Positions 16,437 to 25,496 are shown, numbered from the stretch's first letter. The stretch is DNA of 64,000 nucleotides from Bradyrhizobium sp. KBS0727 (GCF_005937885.2 NZ_CP042176.1:5389501-5453500), one strand, 5' to 3'. Notes: generated from the sequence alone by a model not told the origin. Numbers and translations: made by a program.

Positions 16437-17132
16437 TCAGCGCGTCCTTGCCGTTGCGCGATCTGTCTTCGGCTCCTCTCCGAAGACCGTCTCGTCAACC
16501 AGGCGCCAATACGCTTCGACAACCTTCGTGTCGTCGGATGACAGTCCGCTCGTAACTTGCATTTCAGGACCAAATTCCGAAAGCGCGGCGGTAAGGCTGA
16601 CCATCATATAGTGGAAAAGAATCGGATCGACTGCGGGAAGGAGATCTCGTTTCTGAGCCTCAACTATCTGAGGCAGCAATCGCGCCAGAAGCGGAGCCAG
16701 GACAGTTTCCGCCAGCCATTTCAGCCGCGGATTATTCGTCAAGGCTTCCTGGCGCATGAACCGATGAAATTCAGGAAACGCGACGGTATACCGAAAAAGA
16801 GCCGTGTACTCCTGGCGCAGCCGCACCAACGGCGACAGTTCAGATCCTTCTGGCGCCAGAATATCCCACTCGGTCCGTATCTGCGCGAAGGCGTGCTCGG
16901 CCGCGGCCCGCCAGAGAATATCCTTGCTGCGATAATGATAGGTGATCAGCGGATGTTGCAGATCGAGCCGATCCGCGATTGCGCGGATGCTCGCACCTTC
17001 AAATCCTCGCTCGGCAAATTCCGAGATGGCGGCATTAAGGATCGCCGCCCGCGTCTCGATTGAACGCTGTTGTTCGGCTCTCTTGCGCGGGCGCTCCTGG
17101 CGCCCGGTAGCCAGTCTGGTTTTCTTCGGCAT
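16437..17132 (-). CDS. TetR/AcrR family transcriptional regulator
   Basis: About 231 residues. The N-terminal TetR DNA-binding domain reads RAAILNAAISEFAERGFEGASIRAIADRLDLQHPLITYHYRSKD, quoted only in part as its helix-turn-helix IRAIADRLDLQHPLITYHY. The C-terminal ligand domain contains the EFHRFMRQEALTNNPRLKW segment seen in regulators of fatty-acid or aromatic acyl-CoA genes. The ATG with GAAGG upstream was chosen over two codons further up. The enoyl-CoA hydratase and CocE hydrolase genes lie upstream in the same orientation. A perfect palindrome at 19932 upstream of those genes could be its operator; this is an inference. Confidence 0.88.
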   Translation of the reverse strand: MPKKTRLATGRQERPRKRAEQQRSIETRAAILNAAISEFAERGFEGASIRAIADRLDLQHPLITYHYRSKDILWRAAAEHAFAQIRTEWDILAPEGSELSPLVRLRQEYTALFRYTVAFPEFHRFMRQEALTNNPRLKWLAETVLAPLLARLLPQIVEAQKRDLLPAVDPILFHYMMVSLTAALSEFGPEMQVTSGLSSDDTKVVEAYWRLVDETVFGEEPKTDRATARTR

Positions 17133-17280
17133 CGGGCCTTCAATTAACATAGCTCCCAACCGAACGCCACGCGGAGTATTGAATGGCTCTTCATGAGTAT
17201 ATCACGGGCTGCCACGTAACCGATCGCCTGGAGCTATCGGCGTTGACCACGGAGTTTCTCGACTTGTGTTCGCGGCCGGC

Positions 17281-18069
17281 TCATTTTCCTTCGAAGACGA
17301 GCGTTGGCGGTTCAATGTCCCTGTCGAAAGCGTCCGCTGTGCTCGCAAAACCGCGCTGGGCGTCGGCACCGTTGTAGAGCTCCATCGCGATATCGAGCAT
17401 CACCAGATCCGCGGCGGCGACGCCTCCGCTCGACCAGGCCTTGAGCAGCGTGCGCGTCGCGGCGTACGACCGGGTCGGCCCGGTCGCGAGCTGTCCGGCC
17501 AATGCAGCCGCCGTTGCCGAAAGCTCGTTCTCAGGCACCACATGGGTCGCAATTCCGAGCACACCGGCTTCGCGTCCGGAGATCGGCTCACCGAGCATGG
17601 CGAGACGCGTTGCGCGAGCCCGCCCGGCACGCTCGGCGATCCGCTGCAGGGCTCCGGCGATCGGCAGCATCGCCGTCGTCACTTCGACGCAGCGAAGGGT
17701 CGCATTTTCGGCCGCGACGAGAAAATCGCACGCCAGCGCAAGTTCGAAACCGCCGCCGAAGGCGACGCCGTGCACCACGGCCACCGTCGGTATCTTCAGC
17801 ATCTCGATGGCGCGATAGGAGACGTTTATTTCGGCGACGAACGTCCTGAACCAGTTGACGTCCTTTCCCGGCCATTCACGCACCTCGCCGCCAAAGCTGA
17901 AGTGCGGCCCCTCGGCGCGAACGACAAGCACGCGGATGTCGCTTGCGCTGGCCTGGTGCACGGCCACTCTCAGAGCTTCCGTGAAGCGCAGGTCCAGCCG
18001 GTTAAACGGCGGATTGGCCAGCACAATATTTCCGATGGCGCCATCTCGTTCAAATCGGATCGTCGTCAT
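17281..18069 (-). CDS. Enoyl-CoA hydratase/isomerase family protein
   Basis: Crotonase-fold protein of 262 residues. The two oxyanion-hole elements are visible: HFSFGGEVREW near residue 58 and VVHGVAFGGGFELALACDF near residue 100. A glutamate follows in LRCVEVTTAMLPIAGA at the position of a catalytic acid, while the second canonical Glu/Asp is not obvious. The family includes hydratases, isomerases and ring-opening enzymes of aromatic degradation. It sits 22 bp after the CocE-type hydrolase gene and upstream of the TetR gene, so all three may share a promoter near 19900. Substrate unknown. Confidence 0.85.
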   Translation of the reverse strand: MTTIRFERDGAIGNIVLANPPFNRLDLRFTEALRVAVHQASASDIRVLVVRAEGPHFSFGGEVREWPGKDVNWFRTFVAEINVSYRAIEMLKIPTVAVVHGVAFGGGFELALACDFLVAAENATLRCVEVTTAMLPIAGALQRIAERAGRARATRLAMLGEPISGREAGVLGIATHVVPENELSATAAALAGQLATGPTRSYAATRTLLKAWSSGGVAAADLVMLDIAMELYNGADAQRGFASTADAFDRDIEPPTLVFEGK

Positions 18070-18090
18070 TGCAAATGCCCTCCTCGAGCT

Positions 18091-19836
18091 TTACGCAGTG
18101 CGCTGGTTGACGGATGCGGGGATCAGCGGCAGCAGCAGATGTGACGGACGCTCGGCATCCCGATAGATCTTGTGGGTCACCGTTGTGCTGCTGCAGACGT
18201 GGTACGGGATGTATTCGACGTTGGTCATCGCCCCGGTGCCGGTCGGGACATCCACGGAGGTGATGTCGAGGCAGATCCGATGACCCGCCTTGAACTGGTT
18301 CGCTGTGGCGAGGATCTGTATCTTGTACTCAACCACCTCGCCCGGCTTGACGGGAGCGATGGCGTCCTGCGTGAGCTTGTGGAACGGCTCCCAGGGCTTT
18401 GAACGCTTTTCATCGAGCGCCCGATAGGATGCCTTCAGCCAGCCTCGTGTCAGTTCGCGTTCGGGCAGTGTGGAGGGAACATCGCGCTCACCTTCACGCG
18501 CGGTTCGAACGGAGACGTCGGGCCCGACGTCCTTGAGCACGATGATCCAGTTGGTGTCTTCCTGATCGATCGCCGCGTACAGCGTCAGCGTGATCGGGCC
18601 AGCGACGGTGACGTCGTGCGGCAAGGGATCGGTCATGTAGCGTAGCCGCTCGACCTTGGTCGTGCGCGTCACCGGCATCTGCGTGAAGACATCGGGCTCG
18701 CGCGCGGAAGCGCCTGCCTCTGAGGCCGGGCGCGGCGGCTCGGTCGACAGCGTCTCCCAATGGGATAGATAATATTTCGTCCACTGCGTCTCCGGCAGCG
18801 GCCAGTCCGTTCCGGTCCGCCATTCGTTGGCGCCCATCAGCCAGTACCGAACCGGCGGCTCTTCCATGATGCCGGTGTCCTGACCCTTCAGCCAATGGTC
18901 GTACCACCGGATGATCTCGTCGTGATGCTGGTGGAACGGCCGCTCAAGGTGGGCCGGCCCCGTGAACAGCATCTTCTTCGGCGCATTGACGCTCTGGAAG
19001 TAGTGCTGCGCGCCGAGCCAGTGGAGCTTGTAGGTGTAGGCGTAGGCTCCCGAGCCCGTATAGAACGGTATCTTGATTTTCCTGAACGTCTCCTCCGCGC
19101 GCTCGACGGTGCCGTCGGGCTCCCACGGATGGGTCATCATGAGATACATGATGAACGTCCGCTGCCCCTTCTGCGTGAGGATGTTGTAGAGGTTGATGTA
19201 CTGCTTGTAGTCGGGATTCCGCATGGCCCGGTGCCAAAACTCCTCCTCCGCGGCCGGAAGTTCTGCGGGCCGGTCGCGCGACTCGTGAACCGTGCTGAAG
19301 ACGTCGAGCAGATAAGGGAAGGAATGAAGGACGCCGCCGGGATTGAAATCGCGGAATCCGAACATGCCGCCATAGGCGCTGCACGCGTCGTAGGGAAAGA
19401 TGGCTTTCAGCGCCGGATGTCCCTGCGCGGCCGCGCGCCATTGTTCTCCGGCAAATCCGGAGATGCCGACCATTCCGACCTTGCCGTCTGACCAGAGTTG
19501 TTGCGTAATCCATTCGATCAGATCGTAGTGGTCCGTATCCTCGTGGCCGTAGTGTCCTTCCGATTTGGCAGAGCCCCTCGGCTGCGCGATCACATGGACA
19601 TAGCCGTTGGCGATGAAGCGGCGTGTGTCGCCCGCCTCGATGGGACCGAACCAGAGCGGCGCGTGCGCCGGTTGCGGCGGCAGGATATCCGCGATGTCAG
19701 GACCCTGGATGTCCTTGTTGTGCAGTGCTGACGCGTACAGCACGGGGTATTTGCCTGGCGCATCCGGGCGGTAGACGTCGACGGCCAGCCGCGTGCCGTC
19801 CCGCATGGCGACGTAAATGTCCCGTTCCTTGATCAT
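18091..19836 (-). CDS. CocE/NonD family alpha/beta hydrolase
   Basis: About 581 residues. It starts MIKERDIYVAMRDGTRLAVD, the usual opening of CocE/X-Pro dipeptidyl-peptidase hydrolases. The nucleophile Ser lies in KVGMVGISGFAGEQWRAAA. The C-terminal jelly-roll region contains VTVAGPITLTLYAAIDQEDT and PGEVVEYKIQILATANQFK, the PepX_C domain. Members cleave esters, beta-lactams or proline peptides. The ATG used has GGAGACGAG upstream; the open frame extends 26 codons further but without a site. It leads the operon with the enoyl-CoA hydratase-like gene. The true substrate is unknown. Confidence 0.88.
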   Translation of the reverse strand: MIKERDIYVAMRDGTRLAVDVYRPDAPGKYPVLYASALHNKDIQGPDIADILPPQPAHAPLWFGPIEAGDTRRFIANGYVHVIAQPRGSAKSEGHYGHEDTDHYDLIEWITQQLWSDGKVGMVGISGFAGEQWRAAAQGHPALKAIFPYDACSAYGGMFGFRDFNPGGVLHSFPYLLDVFSTVHESRDRPAELPAAEEEFWHRAMRNPDYKQYINLYNILTQKGQRTFIMYLMMTHPWEPDGTVERAEETFRKIKIPFYTGSGAYAYTYKLHWLGAQHYFQSVNAPKKMLFTGPAHLERPFHQHHDEIIRWYDHWLKGQDTGIMEEPPVRYWLMGANEWRTGTDWPLPETQWTKYYLSHWETLSTEPPRPASEAGASAREPDVFTQMPVTRTTKVERLRYMTDPLPHDVTVAGPITLTLYAAIDQEDTNWIIVLKDVGPDVSVRTAREGERDVPSTLPERELTRGWLKASYRALDEKRSKPWEPFHKLTQDAIAPVKPGEVVEYKIQILATANQFKAGHRICLDITSVDVPTGTGAMTNVEYIPYHVCSSTTVTHKIYRDAERPSHLLLPLIPASVNQRTA

Positions 19837-19931
19837 CGCTCGTCTCCGCCCGTTTTTCGCGGCGCTGGCCGCCGACATTTTGCGATAGCGGCTTGCAATA
19901 GCGGCACCGCACAACCGGACTCATACCACTT

Positions 19932-19951
19932 TACTTTACGATCGTAAAGTA
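19932..19951. promoter_or_regulatory. Perfect 20-bp palindrome, probable repressor operator
   Basis: TACTTTACGATCGTAAAGTA is an exact palindrome in the gap between the CocE-type gene and the divergent DoxX gene. Size and symmetry fit a TetR-family operator. The TetR gene ending at 16437 is the nearest candidate; no second copy was found near that gene. Confidence 0.65.
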
Positions 19952-20019
19952 TAATATTGATCACGACCGCGTGCGGTCGCACCGGATAGAATTCTCACCC
20001 CCTGCAAGGAGAGCTGAAT

Positions 20020-20430
20020 ATGGACGTCACGAGGTTTCTGCCCCTGCTTGGTCGCCTGCTCATCGGCCTGCCGTTTCTCATGAGCGGCTTTGGCAAGCTA
20101 ACCGCCTATGGCGCAACGACGGCCTATATCGGCAGTGTCGGCTTGCCGCTTGCCCCGCTTGGCTGGGCGGTTGCCGTTGCCTTCGAGATCGGGGGCGGTC
20201 TGCTGCTGGTGCTCGGCTTTCGTGCGCGAGAGGTTGCGTTCGGCATGGCCGTGTTCACGTTGGCAACGGCCATCTTCTTTCACCGGAATTTCGCCGATCA
20301 GAATCAGATGATCCATTTTCTCAAGAACATCATGATCACCGGCGGGCTGCTGCAGATCGCGCATTTTGGCGCCGGACGCTTCAGCCTGGACGCGCGCGAT
20401 CCGAAAAATGTTGCGGGCGCGACGACTTGA
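20020..20430 (+). CDS. DoxX family membrane protein
   Basis: Small integral membrane protein of 136 residues with four hydrophobic segments. The DoxX opening FLPLLGRLLIGLPFLMSGFG is followed by LGWAVAVAFEIGGGLLLVLG and FFHRNFADQNQMIHFLKNI. DoxX proteins associate with thiol or quinone redox systems and often lie beside pirin or flavin reductase genes, as here. It is divergent from the CocE-type hydrolase gene and shares the gap that holds a 20-bp palindrome. AAGGAGAG precedes its ATG. A second DoxX gene lies 2.4 kb away. Confidence 0.88.
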   Translation: MDVTRFLPLLGRLLIGLPFLMSGFGKLTAYGATTAYIGSVGLPLAPLGWAVAVAFEIGGGLLLVLGFRAREVAFGMAVFTLATAIFFHRNFADQNQMIHFLKNIMITGGLLQIAHFGAGRFSLDARDPKNVAGATT

Positions 20431-20433
20431 GGG

Positions 20434-20463
20434 ACTGAATCCAAGTCACTGAATCCAAGTCGA
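20434..20463. repeat. Two-copy 14-bp tandem repeat after DoxX
   Basis: The unit CTGAATCCAAGTCA is followed by CTGAATCCAAGTCG, then a partial third GATGAATCAACC. It starts directly after the DoxX stop and is too short to be a known element; it could be simple slippage. Confidence 0.6.
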
Positions 20464-20543
20464 TGAATCAACCCTGGAAGAGCCACCGAGCGCGGCGCTG
20501 ACGCGCGCCGCCGCTCGTCGCGATAAGGGACACCGGCGTTCGG

Positions 20544-21503
20544 CTAGGTATTCTTGGACCGTCCGGCCTTCTTCCTGGTGACCGGCGGCTTCGGTACCTT
20601 GCCCGTATCCACCGGAAATTGCTTCAGGCGATCGACAAACCATCGGCCGGCGGGTCCGGGCGGTGACTTGGTCTGCCACACCGCCGACATCGGCAGCATC
20701 AAACCATCCGGGGGCACGTCCTCGATCGGCAGCACGGCAAGGCGCCCCTCTTCAAGATCCTTGCGCACGGCATGCAGTGGCATGCCGCCCCAACCCAGGC
20801 CGTGGAGCAAAAAATGATGCTTGGCGAAGAGGTCCGCGAGCCGCCAGGTCGCAGACGACATGACGCCGAATTCGCGTCCCGACGACAGCTCCGACCTGTC
20901 GGTGAGAACAATCTGGGTATGTTTTCCAAGAACCGCCCTGGGAATTTTGCCCCGGTAGGAAGCCAGCGCATGATCGCGGGCGGCAACCATGAGAAACGCG
21001 ATACCGGGCAACCGCTCATAGGCCAGCGTATCCGGAATCACCGGCAGTGATCCGATCACGCCGATGCTGCAACGGCCATCGAGCACGGGCTTGATGGCTC
21101 CTCCGAGCGCCTCGACATAGATGCGCAGCGCCACGCCCGGGTAGTTCTGCCGAAACTCCTTGGCCACCTGGGTAATCGCGTCGATCGGATAGAAGACGTC
21201 GATTACCACGGACAATTCCGGCTCGAGACCAGCCGACATGCCCTTGGCCCGGGCCTTCAGCTGGTCGACCCCGGCGATGATGCTGCGCGCATCGCCCAGA
21301 ACGGCCGATCCCGCCGCGGTGAGTTTGGGGTAGCGGCCGGCGCGGTCGAACAGCTGCACGCCGATCTGTTCCTCGAGCTTGCTGATGGTCTCGCTGACAA
21401 CGGACTGCGCGCGCAATAGTTTGCGGGAGGCGGCAGAAAAGCTTCCTTCATCGACCGCGGCGATGAACGTACGCAATTGATCGAGAGAGACAGCGTCGAG
21501 CAT
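20544..21503 (-). CDS. LysR family transcriptional regulator
   Basis: A 319-residue LTTR. The N-terminal helix-turn-helix reads SLDQLRTFIAAVDEGSFSAA with VVSETISKLEEQIGVQLFDR behind it. The periplasmic-binding-like effector domain follows from about residue 90 (LSVVIDVFYPIDAITQVAKE). A basic tail KAGRSKN closes it. It is encoded downstream of and in the same direction as the DoxX-pirin-small protein operon. LTTRs next to pirin, OYE and DoxX genes are often quinone or electrophile sensors; a shared AGATAA motif before two upstream operons may be its site. Effector unknown. Confidence 0.9.
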   Translation of the reverse strand: MLDAVSLDQLRTFIAAVDEGSFSAASRKLLRAQSVVSETISKLEEQIGVQLFDRAGRYPKLTAAGSAVLGDARSIIAGVDQLKARAKGMSAGLEPELSVVIDVFYPIDAITQVAKEFRQNYPGVALRIYVEALGGAIKPVLDGRCSIGVIGSLPVIPDTLAYERLPGIAFLMVAARDHALASYRGKIPRAVLGKHTQIVLTDRSELSSGREFGVMSSATWRLADLFAKHHFLLHGLGWGGMPLHAVRKDLEEGRLAVLPIEDVPPDGLMLPMSAVWQTKSPPGPAGRWFVDRLKQFPVDTGKVPKPPVTRKKAGRSKNT

Positions 21504-21627
21504 GGAACCTACCTATCGACCAAACCGATACTAAAGCGCCGGATGCTACTGCCCGATCGGCGGTCATATCAACCATCGAGCTCGCATCATCGGTCCCGTA
21601 AGCACGTTCTGGCGGCCTCGGGCGTGG

Positions 21628-21867
21628 TCAGAGCGCCCATTGATCCTCCTGGTCGCTCCGGTCGCTATTGTTCAGGCGCCGGGCGATCTCCTCGCCCATC
21701 GCCGGATCGCTGGCGACCGCGATCGTGAGACCTTGCTGGGTGACGATCTCGCGGCCCCTCGCCTCGACCGGGAAATGTTCCGACCGGAGCGGCAAGTCTC
21801 GATCGGACCTCCACGGCCGGGCGCTAGCCATACGTTGAATAAGCTGAACTCCATCTGATCCAAACAT
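21628..21867 (-). CDS. Small conserved-looking hypothetical protein
   Basis: A 79-residue soluble protein with no signal peptide or membrane segment. GGAGAA lies at ideal spacing before the ATG, and the gene follows the pirin gene after 50 bp in the same direction. The sequence (ARGREIVTQQGLTIAVASD, then MGEEIARRLN and an acidic DQWAL end) reads like a compact real protein, with alternating basic and acidic residues. I do not recognise a domain. Position suggests co-transcription with DoxX and pirin. Confidence 0.6.
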   Translation of the reverse strand: MFGSDGVQLIQRMASARPWRSDRDLPLRSEHFPVEARGREIVTQQGLTIAVASDPAMGEEIARRLNNSDRSDQEDQWAL

Positions 21868-21917
21868 TGCTTTTCTCCATTCGTTTGTTCTTCAACCAGG
21901 CCAATCGCTGCAAATCC

Positions 21918-22793
21918 TCAGCGTCTTGCTGCCAGGACGCCCTGGTTGTGCAGCCGACGGCCGATATCGGCGATGTTGCTCTCGCCGATGCGCAGTGAAT
22001 CGGCGTTGGTATGCACGGAGTAGTGGCCGGTCACGAGGTCGTAAGGGTGCTTGACCGCAGAGCCGAGGATGAAGCCGGCATCGGAGAGCGCTTCGAACTC
22101 GATCGCCTGATCTCCCTCCTCGAACACGGCGACTTCGCCCGTCGATACCTGCTCCGACGTTGTCACGATGCCCTGGTGCGACGCGATCCAGGCGACGTCG
22201 TGCCCCCTGGGCGGCTGAAAGGTCCAGCGCTCCCCGGCCTTGAGGCGCACATCGAGGTAGGTGATACCTTGAGGCGACTCGACAATGCTTTTCACACCGC
22301 CGTATTCGCCGGCGAGAACCCTCGCCGGACCAGCAAAATGGAAATCGGAAGCGCCAAGATATTGGCTCTGGGGTTCGGCAAGTTCGAGCTTGGGCGGCAT
22401 CGCGACCCAGAGCTGAAAGCCCTTGATCCGCTCCGTGCCGAACATTCCGCCGGTATGCCAAACGCCGCTACCGGCGCGCATCCACTCAACACCGCCGGTG
22501 TCGATGACCCCTTCGCGGCCGGTGGTCTCCTTGTAGAAGGCCTGCCCGGCCAGAATGACGGTCAGCGTCGCAATTCCCGAATGGGGATGAAAGCCGAATT
22601 TGGGTGCGGTCGCGGGATCGGCGTCGAAGTAGTCGAGAAAGACGAACGGCTTGATCAGTTCACCGACGTCGCCCGGACTGACCAGTCGGGTAACGCCCCC
22701 ATGCGAGTGTCCACGCGTGCGCAGAGCAATCTGCCGGGAATTCTTTTCAGCGCGATTCGGACGCGTGAACACTGCATCGGTCTTCATTTTCAT
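21918..22793 (-). CDS. Pirin family protein
   Basis: Bicupin protein of 291 residues. The N-terminal cupin carries the metal-binding histidines in FDADPATAPKFGFHPHSGIA and a nearby Glu in FYKETTGREGVIDTGGVEWM, with a further His in GSGVWHTGGMFG. This is the pirin iron site, and some pirins have quercetin 2,3-dioxygenase activity. The C-terminal cupin contains GERWTFQPPRGHDVAW and VFEEGDQAIEFEAL. It follows the DoxX gene by 35 bp in one operon. It may detoxify or sense quinone-type compounds, which fits the neighbouring flavin reductase. Confidence 0.92.
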   Translation of the reverse strand: MKMKTDAVFTRPNRAEKNSRQIALRTRGHSHGGVTRLVSPGDVGELIKPFVFLDYFDADPATAPKFGFHPHSGIATLTVILAGQAFYKETTGREGVIDTGGVEWMRAGSGVWHTGGMFGTERIKGFQLWVAMPPKLELAEPQSQYLGASDFHFAGPARVLAGEYGGVKSIVESPQGITYLDVRLKAGERWTFQPPRGHDVAWIASHQGIVTTSEQVSTGEVAVFEEGDQAIEFEALSDAGFILGSAVKHPYDLVTGHYSVHTNADSLRIGESNIADIGRRLHNQGVLAARR

Positions 22794-22828
22794 TCTCCCG
22801 AGGTTTGACCATCTCTTGGTTTCGAAGC

Positions 22829-23239
22829 TCAGCCCCTGACCCGGTGAAGCAAGGCAACGAGCTCATCGCGCCGCAGGTAGACAACCAGCGCGTTGAGAAC
22901 TCCCAGAACAATCGCCGGGACCGGACTGGTGTGCAGGACGAGCACATGGGTTGCGACAGCGCCGACCATGGTGCCGCCGAGCCACAGGGCGCCGAGCGAA
23001 GCGAGGCCCGGAACCAGCAACGCGACGGCGCCGACCACCTCCACGACGCCGGTCACGACACGAAACCACTGACCGAGTCCGACCTGGTCGAACAGGTCGA
23101 CCATGAAAGGAACGCCGGCCAGTTTGGCGGCGCCGGCCGCAAGGAAAGCCGCCGCGATGATGCCCTGCAACGTCCAGGCGCCGATACGACGGGAAGGACG
23201 GACGGATGAAATAGAAGTTGCACTCATGTTGGTCTCCAT
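22829..23239 (-). CDS. DoxX family membrane protein
   Basis: A second DoxX protein, 136 residues with four hydrophobic helices (GIIAAAFLAAGAAKLAGVPF, VEVVGAVALLVPGLASLGAL and two more). A basic N terminus with SSVRPSRRIGAW precedes the first helix. It leads the operon DoxX-pirin-small protein. The 226-bp gap upstream carries AGATAA-type sequence around 23306, similar in position to a motif before the OYE gene. It differs from the DoxX at 20 kb, so the two are paralogues and not a recent duplication. Confidence 0.87.
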   Translation of the reverse strand: METNMSATSISSVRPSRRIGAWTLQGIIAAAFLAAGAAKLAGVPFMVDLFDQVGLGQWFRVVTGVVEVVGAVALLVPGLASLGALWLGGTMVGAVATHVLVLHTSPVPAIVLGVLNALVVYLRRDELVALLHRVRG

Positions 23240-23465
23240 TGGGTGTGGGGTTGAAAGTGAGGAAAACCTAGGATGGAGGCGACCACGGCAACAGGCGATT
23301 TATTTAGATAATATCCATCGGATTATCCGATATATCGTCGCCGCCCGTTTTGAGAGACCTGACGTATCGGACGATGTTTTGCGCAGCCGCGCGACGGCTC
23401 GCGCGGGAACATCGCGGCTGGTGGCGTCGGAGCGCCCAATGACACTTAGTTCGGGAATCGCGTCT

Positions 23466-24326
23466 TCAGGTCGAGGGCGACTTCAGCGCCGCAGCAAGCA
23501 CGTCGCGGAGCGGCTTGGGCGGCCGGCCGCCAAGACGCTCGACGTCGCCGGTCACGATGTCGAACGCACCCGCCGCGAAGCTCGCCTGGATGCCGACGAC
23601 GATGTTGACGGCCCCCGCCGGCAGCCCGGCCTGCGTCAGTCCGGCGCGCAGTTGCTGCTCCGTGATGACGCGGAACGCGAGCGGCCGGCCCGTAATTTCG
23701 GCGATGAGGCCCGCGCGCTCCGCACCGGAGAGGCGCTCGGGCCCGGTGGCGTTGTAGATCGCGCCTGCATGGCCGTCGCCGACCAGGATTCCGGCTGCAG
23801 CGGCTGCCACATCGTCACGCGCAACGAAGGCAGCCCGGTTCTCGGCCAGCCCGGCCAGCACGCCCTGGTTCAGCGCCGCCTGTGCCAGTTGCAGGAAAGC
23901 TTCGGCATAGAAGTTCATCCGCAGGATGGTCCAGGCCGGCGCCGTGGCGATCAGATGCTGTTCGCCCCGCCAGTAGGAGGCGCCGCGCGCCGGCTCCTCC
24001 TCCTGCCGCGTGCCCACGGCCGACATGAAGACGATATGCTTGACGCCCGCCTTCACGGCCGCGTCGATGGCAGCGACGTTCTGCACGCCGCGCTTTCCGG
24101 CTTCCGGATCGACGGTCGTGATGATGAGCAGACGATCGAGACCCGCATAGGCCTCCGCGAGGCTTTCGGGCTGGTTGTAGTCCCCGAACCGTCCCTGGGC
24201 CGGTCCGGAGACGGTTTCCGGCGTGCGCGTGATAGCCACCACCTCGTGCCCGCCGGCACGCTGTAGCAGTTCCGAAACGACGGCTCTGCCCAAATGGCCG
24301 CTGGCGCCACTGACACCGATCTTCAT
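23466..24326 (-). CDS. NmrA-like NAD(P)H-binding reductase (QorB type)
   Basis: Atypical short-chain dehydrogenase of 286 residues. It has the nucleotide-binding motif GVSGASGHLGRAVVSELLQR at the N terminus and KHIVFMSAVGTRQ at the end of the core fold. No YxxxK catalytic pair is evident, which is usual for NmrA/QOR2-type quinone oxidoreductases. A stretch WTILRMNFYAEAFL matches the family. It lies about 95 bp after the OYE gene in the same orientation. It may act on quinones or serve as a redox sensor. Confidence 0.87.
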   Translation of the reverse strand: MKIGVSGASGHLGRAVVSELLQRAGGHEVVAITRTPETVSGPAQGRFGDYNQPESLAEAYAGLDRLLIITTVDPEAGKRGVQNVAAIDAAVKAGVKHIVFMSAVGTRQEEEPARGASYWRGEQHLIATAPAWTILRMNFYAEAFLQLAQAALNQGVLAGLAENRAAFVARDDVAAAAAGILVGDGHAGAIYNATGPERLSGAERAGLIAEITGRPLAFRVITEQQLRAGLTQAGLPAGAVNIVVGIQASFAAGAFDIVTGDVERLGGRPPKPLRDVLAAALKSPST

Positions 24327-24422
24327 GTCAACCTCCGCCGGGATAACAGAGCAAAGCAGGCGAGCGTGGCAGCTTGCGTCTTTGCCACGCTTGCACTTGT
24401 TTTGACCGCCTTCGCGGGCAAG

Positions 24423-25496
24423 CTACGCGGCCGTGGCCGCCTCCAGCGCGGGATAATCGGTGTAGCCCGGCGCGGCGCCGCCAAAGAAGCTGACACGATC
24501 CGCTTCGTTCATCGGCGCACCGGTCTTCACCCGGGCGACAAAATCCGGATTGGCGAGGACCAGCTGGCCGTAGGCTTCCAGATCGGCCAACCCCGAAGCC
24601 ACGTCGGCGCCGATCCGGTCGCGCGGACGACCGGGCCGGTTCACGATCAGCGGTTGCTTCGACAGCGCGCGGATGTCGCCCACCAGTTTCTCGTCGCCGG
24701 CATGCAAGACGTGCAGGTAGGCGAGGCCGAGCTTGTCGAGCTCGGCGACCAGATAGCGGTAGAGCGCCGGGCCTTCCTCGCCTTCGTCGATGCCCCACAT
24801 CTTAATCCCGGGCGACAGGCGGATAGCGGTCCTGTCCGCGCCGATTTCTCCGGCAACCGCGGTGGCGACTTCGATGGCGAAACGGGCGCGGTTCGCGATC
24901 GAGCCGCCATATTCATCGGTGCGCGTGTTGGCGCTCGGGGCGAAGAATTGCTGGACCAGATAGCCGTTGGCGCCGTGAATCTCGACGCCATCGGCGCCGG
25001 CCTCGATGGCGCTGCGCGCCGCTTGGCGGAAGTCGGCGATGGTCCGGCGCACTTCCTCGGTCGTCAGCGCGCGCGGCGCAGGCATGTCCTGCATCCCTGT
25101 CGCGGTGAACATCTGCCCGCCCGAGGCAATCGCAGAGGGTGCTACGGCTTGACGATGATGCGGCGTATTGTCGGGGTGCGACATACGCCCGGCGTGCATG
25201 AGCTGGATGAAGATACGGCCCCCCTTGTCATGCACGGCGGCGGACACCTTGCTCCAGCCTGCGACATGCGCCGGGCTGTAGATGCCGGGCGTCGCGAGAT
25301 AGCCCTGGCCGTCATCGGAAGGCTGGGTGCCTTCGGTGACGATCAGGCCGACGCTGGCGCGTTGGGAATAGTATTCGGCGGCCAGTTCTCCCGGCGTGCC
25401 GTCCAACTTGGCGCGGCTGCGGGTCATCGGGGCCATGACCAGACGGTTTGGCAGCGTGTAGCGTCCGACACGGACGGGCGTGAATGATTGCTTCAT
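24423..25496 (-). CDS. Old Yellow Enzyme family alkene reductase (NemA-like)
   Basis: FMN-dependent ene-reductase of 357 residues. It opens FTPVRVGRYTLPNRLVMAPM. The active-site histidine pair region is present as VEIHGANGYLVQQFFAPS. Flavin-phosphate-binding residues occur in ANPDFVARVKTG near the C terminus. The NTRTDEYGGS motif is intact. Members reduce activated double bonds of enones, maleimides or nitro compounds. With pirin, two DoxX genes, an NmrA reductase and LysR nearby, a role in electrophile or quinone stress is likely. It is one of three OYE-type genes in this window. Confidence 0.93.
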   Translation of the reverse strand: MKQSFTPVRVGRYTLPNRLVMAPMTRSRAKLDGTPGELAAEYYSQRASVGLIVTEGTQPSDDGQGYLATPGIYSPAHVAGWSKVSAAVHDKGGRIFIQLMHAGRMSHPDNTPHHRQAVAPSAIASGGQMFTATGMQDMPAPRALTTEEVRRTIADFRQAARSAIEAGADGVEIHGANGYLVQQFFAPSANTRTDEYGGSIANRARFAIEVATAVAGEIGADRTAIRLSPGIKMWGIDEGEEGPALYRYLVAELDKLGLAYLHVLHAGDEKLVGDIRALSKQPLIVNRPGRPRDRIGADVASGLADLEAYGQLVLANPDFVARVKTGAPMNEADRVSFFGGAAPGYTDYPALEAATAA

